A stretch of DNA of 64,000 nucleotides from Polaromonas sp. (GTDB lineage Bacteria; Pseudomonadota; Gammaproteobacteria; Burkholderiales; Burkholderiaceae_C): assembly GCF_029945685.1 (NCBI RefSeq), contig NZ_JAQSDA010000012.1, positions 1 through 64,000 of the forward strand, in the 5' to 3' direction. Positions within the stretch are counted from its first letter, which is position 1. Each line of letters starts with the position of its first letter. Positions 46,325 through 55,097 of this stretch are shown in pieces. Position numbers and translations under genes: made by a program. Below the pieces are notes generated by a model. That model was given only the letters and a program-made list of their open reading frames with translations, had not been told where the DNA came from and did no database searches.

Positions 46325-47919
46325 TAGTCGGTCGGGGCGTCGGAGGGCGGACCAGCCACCGCTCCACCTTCGCGGTTGACCGGCTTGCGGCGGCGCCTGC
46401 GCTTTTTGGCGGGCGCTGCTTCACCAGACTCCGTGGATGGGGATGACGGCGCCGTTGCCTCACCCGCTTCCAGGTTGCGCGGATCATGCGGCTCGGCCCG
46501 CTTGACGCGGCTGCGTGACTGCTGCGGCTTTTGTGATTGCGCCAGCCGCATCTGCTCGATCATTTCATGACGCTCGTCGTCGTAAGCGGTGCTGAATTTC
46601 TCCCACCACTCGGACAGCTCCAGATCAATTTCACCGGTCTGCGCGCGCAGGCGCAGGAAGTCAAAGCCGGCGCGAAAACGCGGCTGCTCCAGCAGCGAAT
46701 AAGGCGAGCTGCCGGTGCGTTTTTCAAAACGCGGCTGCATGGTCCAGATCTCGCGCATGTCGGTGCCCAGCTTGCCGCGGCCGGACACATCGCCGATCTT
46801 GGCGTTGAAGGCATCGTCGATCGCGTCCTGCAGCGCGGGCATGATGTGCTCGCCGCGATTGAGACGCCGGGCCCAGCCTTCGCGCACATCGGCCCAGAGC
46901 ACGCAGGACAGCAGAAAGCTGGGCGCGACCGGCTTGCCTTCGGCGACGCGGCGGTCGGTGTCGAGCAGGGCCAGCTGCAGGAAAGGTTCTTCCGAGGTAT
47001 CCACCACCACATCCAGCAGGGGATAGATGCCGGTGTTCAGGCCCAGGAACTTGAGCTGCTCGATGCTGGCCAGCGAGTGGCCGGTTTGCAGCAGCTTGAG
47101 CATTTCGTCAAACAGGCGCGACTGCGGCACGTCGGCGAGCAAGCCTTTCATGGTCTTGAGCGGCGCCACCGTCTTGTCTTCAAACTTGAAGCCCAGATCG
47201 CTGAGCTTGGCGGCAAAACGCACGGCACGAATGATGCGCACCGGGTCTTCGCGGTAACGCGTGGCCGGATCGCCAATCATGCGGATGATTTTTTTCTTGG
47301 CGTCGCGGATGCCGTGGTGGTAGTCGACCACGATCTGCGTCTCCGGGTCGTAATACATGGCGTTGATGGTGAAGTCACGGCGGGCTGCGTCTTCCTCCAT
47401 CGGGCCCCAGACGTTGTCGCGCAGCACGCGGCCGGAGGCGTCCACCGCGTGTTTCATGCCGGCGAGTTCGCTTTTGCTGGTGCGCTCGTTGCCGCCGACC
47501 TGCTCTGCCAGGCTGCTGTCCAGGTGCGCGCGGAAGGTCGAGACTTCGATCACCTCGTGCTCGCGGCCGCGGCCGTAAATCACATGCACGATGCGAAAGC
47601 GCCGGCCGATGATGAAGGCGCGGCGAAACAGCGACTTGACCTGCTCGGGCGTGGCGTTGGTGGCCACATCGAAGTCCTTGGGACGCAGGCCGACCAGCAG
47701 GTCGCGCACCGCGCCGCCGACGATGAAGGCCTCGTAGCCGGCCCGCTTGAGGGTGTGCACCACGTCCATCGCGCGCTCATCGACCAGCTTGGGGTTGATC
47801 GCATGGTCCTGGGGGCCGACTTCGCGGCGTTCCCCGAAAACTGATTTTTTGGACCGGGTGGCACCGCTGGCGGGACTGGCGGACTTGCCAAACAGCTTGT
47901 CGATAAATTTTTTGATCAT
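46321..47919 (-). CDS. pcnB: Poly(A) polymerase I
   Basis: A 532-residue class II nucleotidyltransferase. The head has IVGGAVRDLLVG and KDFDVATNATPEQV with the catalytic Asp pair. RRDFTINAMYYD, the RNA-binding RYREDPVRIIRAVRFAAKL and a basic C-terminal tail (KKRRRRRRKP) follow. It adds 3' A tails that direct RNA decay. The start ATG 47919 (MIKKFIDKLFG) is chosen over a longer reading without family support. Confidence 0.96.
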   Translation of the reverse strand: MIKKFIDKLFGKSASPASGATRSKKSVFGERREVGPQDHAINPKLVDERAMDVVHTLKRAGYEAFIVGGAVRDLLVGLRPKDFDVATNATPEQVKSLFRRAFIIGRRFRIVHVIYGRGREHEVIEVSTFRAHLDSSLAEQVGGNERTSKSELAGMKHAVDASGRVLRDNVWGPMEEDAARRDFTINAMYYDPETQIVVDYHHGIRDAKKKIIRMIGDPATRYREDPVRIIRAVRFAAKLSDLGFKFEDKTVAPLKTMKGLLADVPQSRLFDEMLKLLQTGHSLASIEQLKFLGLNTGIYPLLDVVVDTSEEPFLQLALLDTDRRVAEGKPVAPSFLLSCVLWADVREGWARRLNRGEHIMPALQDAIDDAFNAKIGDVSGRGKLGTDMREIWTMQPRFEKRTGSSPYSLLEQPRFRAGFDFLRLRAQTGEIDLELSEWWEKFSTAYDDERHEMIEQMRLAQSQKPQQSRSRVKRAEPHDPRNLEAGEATAPSSPSTESGEAAPAKKRRRRRKPVNREGGAVAGPPSDAPTDY

Positions 47920-47981
47920 GGAATCAGGAGATTTTGCCGGACAGGCCGCGCTTGCAGGGCAAGGCTGGCCGTCCACGGCAG

Positions 47982-48671
47982 TTAGAACAGCTCAAGTATG
48001 CGCCATCCGCGCTCGGTGGCGAGCGCCCGCAGGCGCTCGTCGGGGTTGGTGGCCACCGGGTGGGTGACTTTTTCCAGCAAAGGCAGATCGTTCATGGAAT
48101 CGCTGTAAAAAGTGCTTTCCACTGCGTCCCAGTCCAGGCCCCGATCGGCCAGCCACTGCTGGACCCGCGCCACCTTGCCTTCGCGAAAAGACGGTATGCC
48201 GCGTATTTCGCCGGTCAGCTGGCCGGCGGCGTCACGCTCGAGTTCCACCGCAATCAACTCGGGCACCCCGAAGGCCTCGGCGATGGGCCGGGTCACGAAT
48301 TCGTTGGTCGCGGTGACGATCACGGTGTCGTCCCCTGCCGCCTGGTGGCCGCGGACCAGGTCCCGCGCCGCGGCTTGTATGCCTTTTTGCACGATTTCGC
48401 TCATGAACCGGGCGTGAGCAGCTATTGATTTTGTAGCGCCCTGAGCCCGGATGGCCTGGGTGGCAAAACGTACGTAGTCATGGATATCGAGCGTGCCGGC
48501 CTGGTAATGGGCAAAAAACTCGGCGTTGCGGCGCTTGAATTCGTGGCCATCGCACCAGCCCAGCGCAATCGTGAACTCGCCCCACTCGTAGTCGGAATCG
48601 ATGGGAATCAGCGTGTGGTCGAGGTCGAACAGGGCGATGCGCCGTTTTACGGCGCCCGGGTGTGATGTCAC
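47982..48671 (-). CDS. HAD-IB family phosphatase/hydrolase (SerB-like fold)
   Basis: 229 residues. Motif I FDLDHTLI has the nucleophile and acid Asp pair (residues 15 and 17). Motif II is VIVTATNEF, and motif IV is YSDSMNDLPLLE. The cap resembles phosphoserine phosphatase-like proteins of the subfamily IB. The substrate is unknown. GTG start overlaps the hda stop (GTGA). Residues about 72-88 (RAQGATKSIAAHA) are coded by an interspersed repeat. Confidence 0.88.
   Translation of the reverse strand: MTSHPGAVKRRIALFDLDHTLIPIDSDYEWGEFTIALGWCDGHEFKRRNAEFFAHYQAGTLDIHDYVRFATQAIRAQGATKSIAAHARFMSEIVQKGIQAAARDLVRGHQAAGDDTVIVTATNEFVTRPIAEAFGVPELIAVELERDAAGQLTGEIRGIPSFREGKVARVQQWLADRGLDWDAVESTFYSDSMNDLPLLEKVTHPVATNPDERLRALATERGWRILELF
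48421..48468. repeat. GCTA-N9-TAGC repeat inside the HAD hydrolase gene
   Basis: The core GCTATTGATTTTGTAGC is read in frame on the minus strand (GATKSIA) with flanks GCCCTGAGCCCG and GTGAGCA. Both sides resemble the repeat tail, so it looks like a larger palindrome. It lies in the cap-domain helix region. Confidence 0.75.
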
Positions 48672-49354
48672 AGGGTCTCCAGCATGGATTTGATCAGTGG
48701 AATCGTGATCGCGCGCTGCGTCTGCAGCGCGTAGGCGTCGAGCTGGTCCAACAGCTGCATCAGGTTGCCGAGATCGCGCGAGAAGCGGCTCAGGATGAAA
48801 TCCATGGCCTCGTCGCTGAGGAACACGCCGCGTGCGTCGGCCTCCTGGCGCAGCACCGCACGGCGTTCCGGCTCGGTCAGGGCCTGCAGCGCAAACACAT
48901 GGCCCCAGCCCAGGCGAGTGCGCAGATCTTCGCGCAGGGCCAGGTCAGCTGGCGGCGCGTTGCCCGCCGCCAGCACCCAGCGCGGGTGCCCGTCGGCGGC
49001 ATTGAGCGCATTGACGAACCAGTTGAAGGCCGCTTGCTGCTGCACCGCGGTGTAGAGGTGGCAATCGTCCATGATCACCGCCGCCCATTTTTCGTTGAAA
49101 TCGGGTGGCTCCAGTACCGAAGCGTCCAGCCAGCCCACCGAGGCGCCCTGCTCCCGCAGCACTTCGTTGACCGCCTTGAGCAAATGAGTCTTGCCGCTGC
49201 CCGGTTCGCCCCAAAGGTAAGTGGGCACTGGCGAGCGCAGACTGTTGCCGGCCCACAGCTCCAGGTGTTTGAGCGCGGCTTCGTTGGGCCCAGCAAAAAA
49301 ATTGGAGAACGACGGAAGCGACGCCAGCCCGATATCCAGTGCGATCTGCTTCAT
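48668..49354 (-). CDS. hda: DnaA regulatory inactivator Hda
   Basis: A 228-residue AAA+ protein related to DnaA. The Walker A reads GEPGSGKTH (about residues 49-57). VIMDDCHLY and sensor-like RDLGNLMQLLDQLD follow. The N-terminus MKQIALDIGL is the likely sliding-clamp-binding peptide. With the DNA-loaded clamp it stimulates ATP hydrolysis by DnaA. The start ATG 49354 is taken from the family N-terminus. The upstream part of a longer reading is repeat DNA. Confidence 0.93.
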   Translation of the reverse strand: MKQIALDIGLASLPSFSNFFAGPNEAALKHLELWAGNSLRSPVPTYLWGEPGSGKTHLLKAVNEVLREQGASVGWLDASVLEPPDFNEKWAAVIMDDCHLYTAVQQQAAFNWFVNALNAADGHPRWVLAAGNAPPADLALREDLRTRLGWGHVFALQALTEPERRAVLRQEADARGVFLSDEAMDFILSRFSRDLGNLMQLLDQLDAYALQTQRAITIPLIKSMLETL

Positions 49355-49420
49355 TTCTGCCGCCCATCGGCAAGTCGCGCGATCAAAGCAAATGGCGTGA
49401 AAGCTTTGACCCCAGACCAG

Positions 49421-49509
49421 CAGGGGCCGCGGAACCGGCTCAGCCGGGCCGCAGGCGCAGCGGCCCCCTCGGGGGGCAGCGCAGTACACGAAGTGACAAG
49501 CGTGGGGGC
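49421..49509 (-). repeat. REP-like element (reverse)
   Basis: Starts CAGGGGCCGCGGAACCGGCT, has the palindrome CCCCCTCGGGGGG and ends with CACGAAGTGACAAGCGTGGGGG. It separates the perM-like gene from hda, seven nt from the former's stop. Confidence 0.85.
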
Positions 49510-49515
49510 CATGTC

Positions 49516-50586
49516 CTAGCCTTGATACAGCTTGCTGGCCATGTAACCGGCACGCATGCGACGAATGCCGACCAGCAGCACGGCACTGGCCGGCAGGGCA
49601 ATCAGCACGCCGAGAAAGCCGAACAGCTGCCCGAAAGCCAGCAGGGCAAAAATAACGGCCAGCGGATGCAGGCCGATGCGCTCACCGACCAGCCGCGGCG
49701 TCAGGTACAAACTCTCGACCAGTTGCCCCGCGCCGTAGACGCCGGCGACCACCAGCACGCCATACAGGCCACCGAACTGCAAGATGCCGGCCATGAGCGC
49801 CAGAAGCAAACCGAGACCAAAGCCCAGATAGGGAATAAAAAACGCCAGGCCGGTGAAAACACCCACCGGTACGGCCAGATCGAAGCCGAACAGCGTCAGC
49901 GCCACGCTGAAATAGATCGCCAGCACGCCCATGACCAGCAACTGCCCGCGCAGGTACTGACCGAGCACGGTGTCGGCCTCGTCCATGAAACTGTCAAAGG
50001 AAGCCCGCAGCTTGGGTGGCACCAGCTCAAGCAGCAGCGCGACGAACCGGTCCCAGTCCTTGAGCAGGAAAAACAGGGCCACCGGGATCAGCACCATGTT
50101 GCCCACGATGGCCAGGGCCACGCTGCCGCCCAGCTTGAGCGAGGAAAGCACCGAACCGAAGGCATCCTCGAAATTGGTGCTGAGGTACTTGCCAACAAAA
50201 GCCTTGATGCTCGCGACATCCAGCGATACGGTGATGCCGAACTGCGCCAGCCAGGGCCCCAGGGCATTGTTGATGCGGTCTGCCAGCAGCGGCAACTGCT
50301 CGCGCAGCAACGGCAGTTCCTTGGCGAAAATCGGCACCACCAGCAGCAGGACGGACAAGAGAATCAGGAGGAACAGGGCTTCCACGATCAACACGGCCAG
50401 CAGGCGCGGCATCCGGCCCCGGCCCAGATGATCGAGCCAGTTCACCACCGGCGTCAGCACATAGGCCAGCACGGCGCCCACCACAAACGGCGTCAACACC
50501 GGCCCCAGCAGCCACAACGCCAGCAGCGCCAGCGCGGCAATCAGGCACCAGGTGGCGGCGCTTTTTTGGGTCGAAGTAAATAGCAT
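49516..50586 (-). CDS. AI-2E family (PerM-like) transporter
   Basis: A 356-residue membrane protein with about eight helices. The family core is the C-terminal [16 protein letters not shown] with [38 protein letters not shown]. The protein is named for AI-2 export, but many members transport Na+/H+ or are uncharacterised. It is divergent from purM with a ~90-nt gap and runs toward hda, from which it is separated by a REP-like element. Confidence 0.88.
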   Translation of the reverse strand: MLFTSTQKSAATWCLIAALALLALWLLGPVLTPFVVGAVLAYVLTPVVNWLDHLGRGRMPRLLAVLIVEALFLLILLSVLLLVVPIFAKELPLLREQLPLLADRINNALGPWLAQFGITVSLDVASIKAFVGKYLSTNFEDAFGSVLSSLKLGGSVALAIVGNMVLIPVALFFLLKDWDRFVALLLELVPPKLRASFDSFMDEADTVLGQYLRGQLLVMGVLAIYFSVALTLFGFDLAVPVGVFTGLAFFIPYLGFGLGLLLALMAGILQFGGLYGVLVVAGVYGAGQLVESLYLTPRLVGERIGLHPLAVIFALLAFGQLFGFLGVLIALPASAVLLVGIRRMRAGYMASKLYQG

Positions 50587-50679
50587 GCTGTCGGTCGGGG
50601 TGAACCCTTAGAATCTTGCCTTGGATTCTATCGGGCTTGCATGTCCGTCCCGCCGCTCCCTTCCCACCACCCAAGCAGC

Positions 50680-51720
50680 ATGACCACCTCCTCCCCTTCC
50701 CCCCTGAGTTACAAAGACGCCGGTGTTGACATCGACGCGGGCGACGCCCTGGTTGAACGCATCAAGCCCCTGGCCAGGAAAACCATGCGTGAAGGCGTGC
50801 TGGCCGGTATTGGCGGCTTTGGCGCACTGTTCGAGGTGCCCAAGCGCTACAAGGAGCCGGTCCTGGTCAGCGGCACCGATGGTGTCGGCACCAAGCTGCG
50901 CCTGGCTTTTGAATGGGCCATGCACGACACCGTGGGCATCGACCTGGTGGCCATGAGCGTCAACGACGTGCTGGTGCAGGGCGCCGAGCCGCTGTTTTTT
51001 CTGGACTACTTTGCCTGCGGCAAGCTCGATGTGGACACCGCTGCCGCCGTGGTGGGCGGCATTGCCAGAGGCTGCGAACTCAGTGGTTGCGCGCTGATAG
51101 GCGGCGAAACCGCCGAAATGCCCGGCATGTACCCCGAGGGCGAATACGACCTCGCCGGTTTTGCCGTGGGTGCGGTTGAAAAATCCAAAATCCTCACCGG
51201 CAAGGATGTCCAGCCCGGCGACGTGGTGCTGGGCCTGGCCAGCAGCGGCGTGCATTCCAACGGCTTCAGCCTGGTGCGCAAATGTATCGAACGTGCCGGC
51301 GCCGACCTGCCCGCCACGCTGGACGGCCAACCTTTCAGGCAGGCCCTGATGGCGCCGACCCGCCTGTACGTGAAAAACGTGCTGGCCGCGCTGGCCGCCC
51401 ACCCGATCAAGGCACTGGCCCACATCACCGGCGGCGGCCTGCTGGAAAACATACCGCGCGTGTTGCCCGAAGGCATGGCCGCCCATCTTAACAAGGGCAG
51501 CTGGCCGCAGACCGAGCTGTTTGCCTGGCTGCAGAAAACCGCGGCCATTTCCGACTTCGAGATGAACCGCACGTTCAACAACGGCATCGGCATGGTGGTG
51601 GTGGTGGATGCCGCCCACGCCCAGGCCACCGCCCAAACCCTGCGCGAAGCCGGCGAACAGGTGCATGAAATCGGCGTGATTACGCTGCAAGGCGACGGCG
51701 CCGCGGTCACCGTCAGCTAG
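50680..51720 (+). CDS. purM: Phosphoribosylformylglycinamidine cyclo-ligase
   Basis: 346 residues. [55 protein letters not shown] and [12 protein letters not shown] are AIRS signatures. It closes FGAM to AIR in purine synthesis. The start ATG 50680 gives the E. coli length (345); ATG 50641 would add thirteen residues. Neither has a strong ribosome site. Confidence 0.95.
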   Translation: MTTSSPSPLSYKDAGVDIDAGDALVERIKPLARKTMREGVLAGIGGFGALFEVPKRYKEPVLVSGTDGVGTKLRLAFEWAMHDTVGIDLVAMSVNDVLVQGAEPLFFLDYFACGKLDVDTAAAVVGGIARGCELSGCALIGGETAEMPGMYPEGEYDLAGFAVGAVEKSKILTGKDVQPGDVVLGLASSGVHSNGFSLVRKCIERAGADLPATLDGQPFRQALMAPTRLYVKNVLAALAAHPIKALAHITGGGLLENIPRVLPEGMAAHLNKGSWPQTELFAWLQKTAAISDFEMNRTFNNGIGMVVVVDAAHAQATAQTLREAGEQVHEIGVITLQGDGAAVTVS

Positions 51721-51769
51721 GGCGCAAGACACGGGGCAGACGCCGCAGACCCCACGGATCACCCCTGCC

Positions 51770-52975
51770 ATGCCCGCCACACCTCCTGTCAGCCCACCAC
51801 GGCTTCCGGCCGCCATCTGGGCACTGGGTTTTGTCAGCCTGCTGATGGACATTTCCTCCGAGATGATCCACAGCCTGTTGCCCGTCTTCATGGTGACGGT
51901 GCTGGGCACCAGCATGTGGGCGGTCGGCCTGATTGAAGGTGTTGCCGAGGCCACGGCCCTCATCGTCAAGGTGTTCTCGGGCGTGCTCAGCGACTACTGG
52001 GGCAAGCGCAAACCACTGGCGGTGCTGGGTTATGGCCTGGGCGCCGCCTCCAAGCCCCTGTTTGCGCTGGCCACCAGCACGGGCATGGTGCTGGCCGCCC
52101 GCCTGATCGACCGCACCGGAAAAGGCATACGCGGCGCGCCACGTGATGCGCTGGTAGCCGATCTGGCCCCGCCCGGCATGCGCGGTGCGGCCTTCGGGCT
52201 GCGGCAGTCGCTTGATACCGTGGGCGCCTTCGTCGGGCCGCTGCTCGCCATGGGCCTGATGCTGCTCTGGGCCAACGACTTCCGGGCAATTTTCTGGGTC
52301 GCCATGGTCCCGGGTTTCATGGCGGTGGCCTTGCTGCTGTTCGGTGTGCAGGAACCCGCACCGGCACCGGACAAGGCGGCGGCGCCACGGCGAAACCCGA
52401 TCAGCCGGGACGAGTTGCGGCGGCTGGGTGCGCCTTACTGGCGCGTGGTCGTGATCGGCGCTGTTTTCACCCTTGCGCGCTTCAGCGAAGCCTTTCTGGT
52501 GCTGCGCGCGCTGCAGGGCGGCATGCCGATCGCCTGGACGCCACTGGTGCTGATTGGCATGAACATCGTTTACGCCCTGGGTGCCTACCCCTTCGGCAAA
52601 CTGTCGGACAAGATGAGCCACACCACACTGCTGGCGGCGGGACTGCTGGTGCTGATCGCGGCCGATGTGGTGCTGGCCTCGGGCAACCACTGGACCTTTG
52701 TCTGGGTCGGCATTGCCCTGTGGGGCCTGCACATGGCCATGACCCAGGGACTGCTGGCCACCATGGTGGCGGACACCGCACCGGCCGACCTGCGCGGTAC
52801 CGCCTTCGGTTTTTTCAACCTGATGAGCGGCCTGGCCATGCTGCTGGCCAGCACGGTGGCCGGAGTGTTGTGGGACCAGCTCGGCGCCCCGGTGACCTTT
52901 GCTGCTGGCGCGGTCTTCAGTCTGGCGGCGCTGGCGCTGCTGGGGTACTGGCGCGGGGCACGGGTCCGCGATTGA
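51770..52975 (+). CDS. MFS transporter
   Basis: 401 residues, twelve predicted helices. The N-half has DISSEMIHSLLPVFMVTVLG and the loop 2-3 motif GVLSDYWGKRKPLAVLGYGLGA. The C-half repeats it as GKLSDKMSHTTLLAAG. RLIDRTGKGIRGAPRDALVAD is typical of a subgroup of proteobacterial MFS proteins without known substrate. It lies 49 nt behind purM. Confidence 0.87.
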   Translation: MPATPPVSPPRLPAAIWALGFVSLLMDISSEMIHSLLPVFMVTVLGTSMWAVGLIEGVAEATALIVKVFSGVLSDYWGKRKPLAVLGYGLGAASKPLFALATSTGMVLAARLIDRTGKGIRGAPRDALVADLAPPGMRGAAFGLRQSLDTVGAFVGPLLAMGLMLLWANDFRAIFWVAMVPGFMAVALLLFGVQEPAPAPDKAAAPRRNPISRDELRRLGAPYWRVVVIGAVFTLARFSEAFLVLRALQGGMPIAWTPLVLIGMNIVYALGAYPFGKLSDKMSHTTLLAAGLLVLIAADVVLASGNHWTFVWVGIALWGLHMAMTQGLLATMVADTAPADLRGTAFGFFNLMSGLAMLLASTVAGVLWDQLGAPVTFAAGAVFSLAALALLGYWRGARVRD

Positions 52976-53006
52976 CGCCGCGGCCTCCCCCGAATAAGAC
53001 AGTTTT

Positions 53007-53064
53007 GCTACAAAAATACTAGCGGCTTGCGCCCGCTTTCATTGGGCAGACTGGACTTTTGAGA
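53007..53064 (+). repeat. GCTA-N9-TAGC interspersed repeat upstream of parA
   Basis: Core GCTACAAAAATACTAGC, tail GGCTTGCGCCCG and CAGACTGGACTTTTGA. It occupies much of the gap before the parA-like gene and ends 44 nt before its start, so it may take part in that promoter. Confidence 0.78.
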
Positions 53065-53108
53065 TATTTTGTATCAAACTGTTGCTTTTGTCCCCTTCTG
53101 GAGCGTTC

Positions 53109-54038
53109 ATGCCGGTCATCGCAGTCGTCAACCGCAAGGGAGGCAGTGGCAAAAGCACACTGGCCGCCCACATCGCGGCATGGTGCGCGCGCAATGGCAG
53201 CTCCGTCATGCTGGGCGACGTGGACCGGCAACAATCGGCGCGTGCCTGGTTGAAACGGCGCGACGCCTCGCTGCCGGCCATCGCTCCCTGGGCGGTGGAC
53301 CAGAAAAACATGTTGCGTGTGCCGACCGGCATCACCCACGTGGTGCTTGACACCCCCGGCGGCATGCACGGCTTTGAACTCGCGCGCGTCGTGATGTTTG
53401 CCGACGCCATCGTGATGCCGGTGTGCAACTCGATGTTCGACCGCGAATCGGCCGAGGCCTGCCACGCCGAACTGATGACCATGCCGCGTGTGGCCAGCGG
53501 CCGCTGCCGCCTGGCGGTGGTCGGCATGCGTATCGATGCGCGTACCAATGCCGCGCAAACACTCGACGAATGGGCGGAATCGCTGGGCGTGCCTTTTCTG
53601 GGCGCCCTGCGCGAAACCCAGCTCTACGTGCGCAGCCTGGAGCGCGGCCTGACGATTTTTGACCTGCAGCCCCAGCTGGCCGCCGCCGATCTGGCCCAGT
53701 GGGCGCCCATCCTGCAGTGGCTCAAGCCCCAGCTCTACCCGCCACAAGCGGCCAACGACGGTGCAGGTGTGGTGCGCCCTCCGGCACGCACCCTGGCGCC
53801 CAAAGGTGCGGCGTCACCCCTGAAAGCGCCCGGCGAAGTGGTGTCCAGGCGGCTGGGCTCACTGCCGGGCAGCCTGATGCCGGCCCAGGAGTCCATGGTT
53901 CAGGGCGGCCGCATGTCCACCCTGAGCGCCGGCCGCACCACTCCGGCTCCGGTGCGTCCCCCGGCCGTACCTACGCTGGCCCGCCCAACACGCACAGCCG
54001 ACAGCCCACAGATACCCCAGTTTTTGAAACGGAATTAG
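53109..54038 (+). CDS. Orphan ParA/MinD-family ATPase with disordered C-terminal tail
   Basis: 309 residues. The deviant Walker A is NRKGGSGKST (residues 8-17). The DVDRQQSARAWLKRR and DTPGGMHG segments complete the ParA nucleotide site. The last ~85 residues are Pro/Ala/Arg-rich and probably disordered, ending in PQIPQFLKRN. No parB or centromere repeats are near, so it is likely a positioning ATPase for another cargo rather than chromosome partition. A ribosome site CTGGAG precedes ATG 53109. Function unknown. Confidence 0.88.
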   Translation: MPVIAVVNRKGGSGKSTLAAHIAAWCARNGSSVMLGDVDRQQSARAWLKRRDASLPAIAPWAVDQKNMLRVPTGITHVVLDTPGGMHGFELARVVMFADAIVMPVCNSMFDRESAEACHAELMTMPRVASGRCRLAVVGMRIDARTNAAQTLDEWAESLGVPFLGALRETQLYVRSLERGLTIFDLQPQLAAADLAQWAPILQWLKPQLYPPQAANDGAGVVRPPARTLAPKGAASPLKAPGEVVSRRLGSLPGSLMPAQESMVQGGRMSTLSAGRTTPAPVRPPAVPTLARPTRTADSPQIPQFLKRN

Positions 54039-54039
54039 G

Positions 54040-54135
54040 GCCCCCACGGTTGCTCACTGCGTATAGCGCCCTGCCCCCCTAGGGGGCCGCTGCGCCTGCG
54101 GACTGGCAAAGCCAGCTCCGCGGCCCCTGCTTGAA
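54040..54135 (+). repeat. REP-like element (forward)
   Basis: Family start CCCCCACGGTTGCTCACTGC directly behind the parA-like stop, then CCCCCCTAGGGGG, and ends CCGCGGCCCCTGCTTGAA. It separates the parA-like gene from the convergent sirB1 gene. Confidence 0.85.
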
Positions 54136-54191
54136 AAGAATCTGCCACGATCGCTTGCTGCGCGTGGCTCCGTGCCCCGGGATGGCCCGGT

Positions 54192-55043
54192 TCAGCTTTT
54201 CTGGCGCCGCAAGCGGGCCAGGCGGTCGGCGATGGCATCGAGGTCCAGTGCGTCCTCGGCGCGCGCGAGGTAAGTCTCCAGGTCCGGCACGGCGCGTCCG
54301 GCCTCACCCTGCTCGGCAAGCGCCAGGCCGCGATCGCGGTACTCGGACCAAGACTCGGGATGCAGCACGATCAACCGATCCTGCACGGCAATCAGCCGTG
54401 GCCAGTCCTGCTGGGTCTTGTGGATTTCCTTGAGGTTGCGCAGCATGCGGCTGATGATCTCGCGCGACGGCACCGACTGCAGGTACAGGCCGATAGGCAC
54501 CTCGAAGTCGTTCACCAGGCCGCTGCGCTGGCGAAACGGCTCCAGCCGCTCGGCCAGCTCTTCCCGGCTCAGCGACTGGCCGGTAAAAGGGTCAATCACC
54601 ACCTGGCCCTTGGGCAGGTTGACCTTGACCATGAAGTGGCCCGGAAAAGCAATGCCGCGTGCATTGAGCCCGACACCGCCGGCAAGTTCCAGCCAGAGCA
54701 CCGCCAGCGAGATCGGAATGCCGCGCCGGGTTTTCAGCACCGCGTTCAGGTAGCTGTTGTCGGGGTCGTAGTAGTCATTGATGTTGCCGCCAAAATTCAG
54801 GTCGCGGAAGAAAAACTGGTTCAGCGCCCGCAGCCGCTGCAGGGCCGAAGCGTCGGACGGCAAGCGCCGCCTGAGGCGGGCCAGCAGCTGGTCCACATCA
54901 CCAAGCACCTGCTCCACGTCCAGATCCGGGTACTCGTCCTGGGCCACGCTGACCGCTGCTTCCAGCAGGGGGAAATGTTCATCGCTTTGCACCAGGCTGG
55001 CAAAGTACTGCAAGGGCGACGGAACATCCAGATTGAGAAGCAT
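54192..55043 (-). CDS. SirB1 family protein (transglutaminase-like core 2 plus TPR-like tail)
   Basis: 283 residues. The SirB1 core has NQFFFRDLNFGGNINDYYDPDNSYLNAVL and RRGIPISLAVLWLELA; FPGHFMVKV and VIDPFTGQ follow. The C-terminal ~80 residues form tetratricopeptide-like helices (DWPRLIAVQDRLIVLHPESW). The family is widely conserved in proteobacteria, often near murJ or rpsT as here. The role is not established. Confidence 0.88.
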   Translation of the reverse strand: MLLNLDVPSPLQYFASLVQSDEHFPLLEAAVSVAQDEYPDLDVEQVLGDVDQLLARLRRRLPSDASALQRLRALNQFFFRDLNFGGNINDYYDPDNSYLNAVLKTRRGIPISLAVLWLELAGGVGLNARGIAFPGHFMVKVNLPKGQVVIDPFTGQSLSREELAERLEPFRQRSGLVNDFEVPIGLYLQSVPSREIISRMLRNLKEIHKTQQDWPRLIAVQDRLIVLHPESWSEYRDRGLALAEQGEAGRAVPDLETYLARAEDALDLDAIADRLARLRRQKS

Positions 55044-55097
55044 GCCGCTACTTTCTCACAAACCGCCGGGCGACGCGAGTGCCATCGCCGGAAACCG

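Noticed and set aside
53109..54038. ParA-like gene as part of a plasmid or chromosome partition locus
   Set aside because: No parB gene, no parS-like 16-bp repeats and no replication genes in the surroundings.
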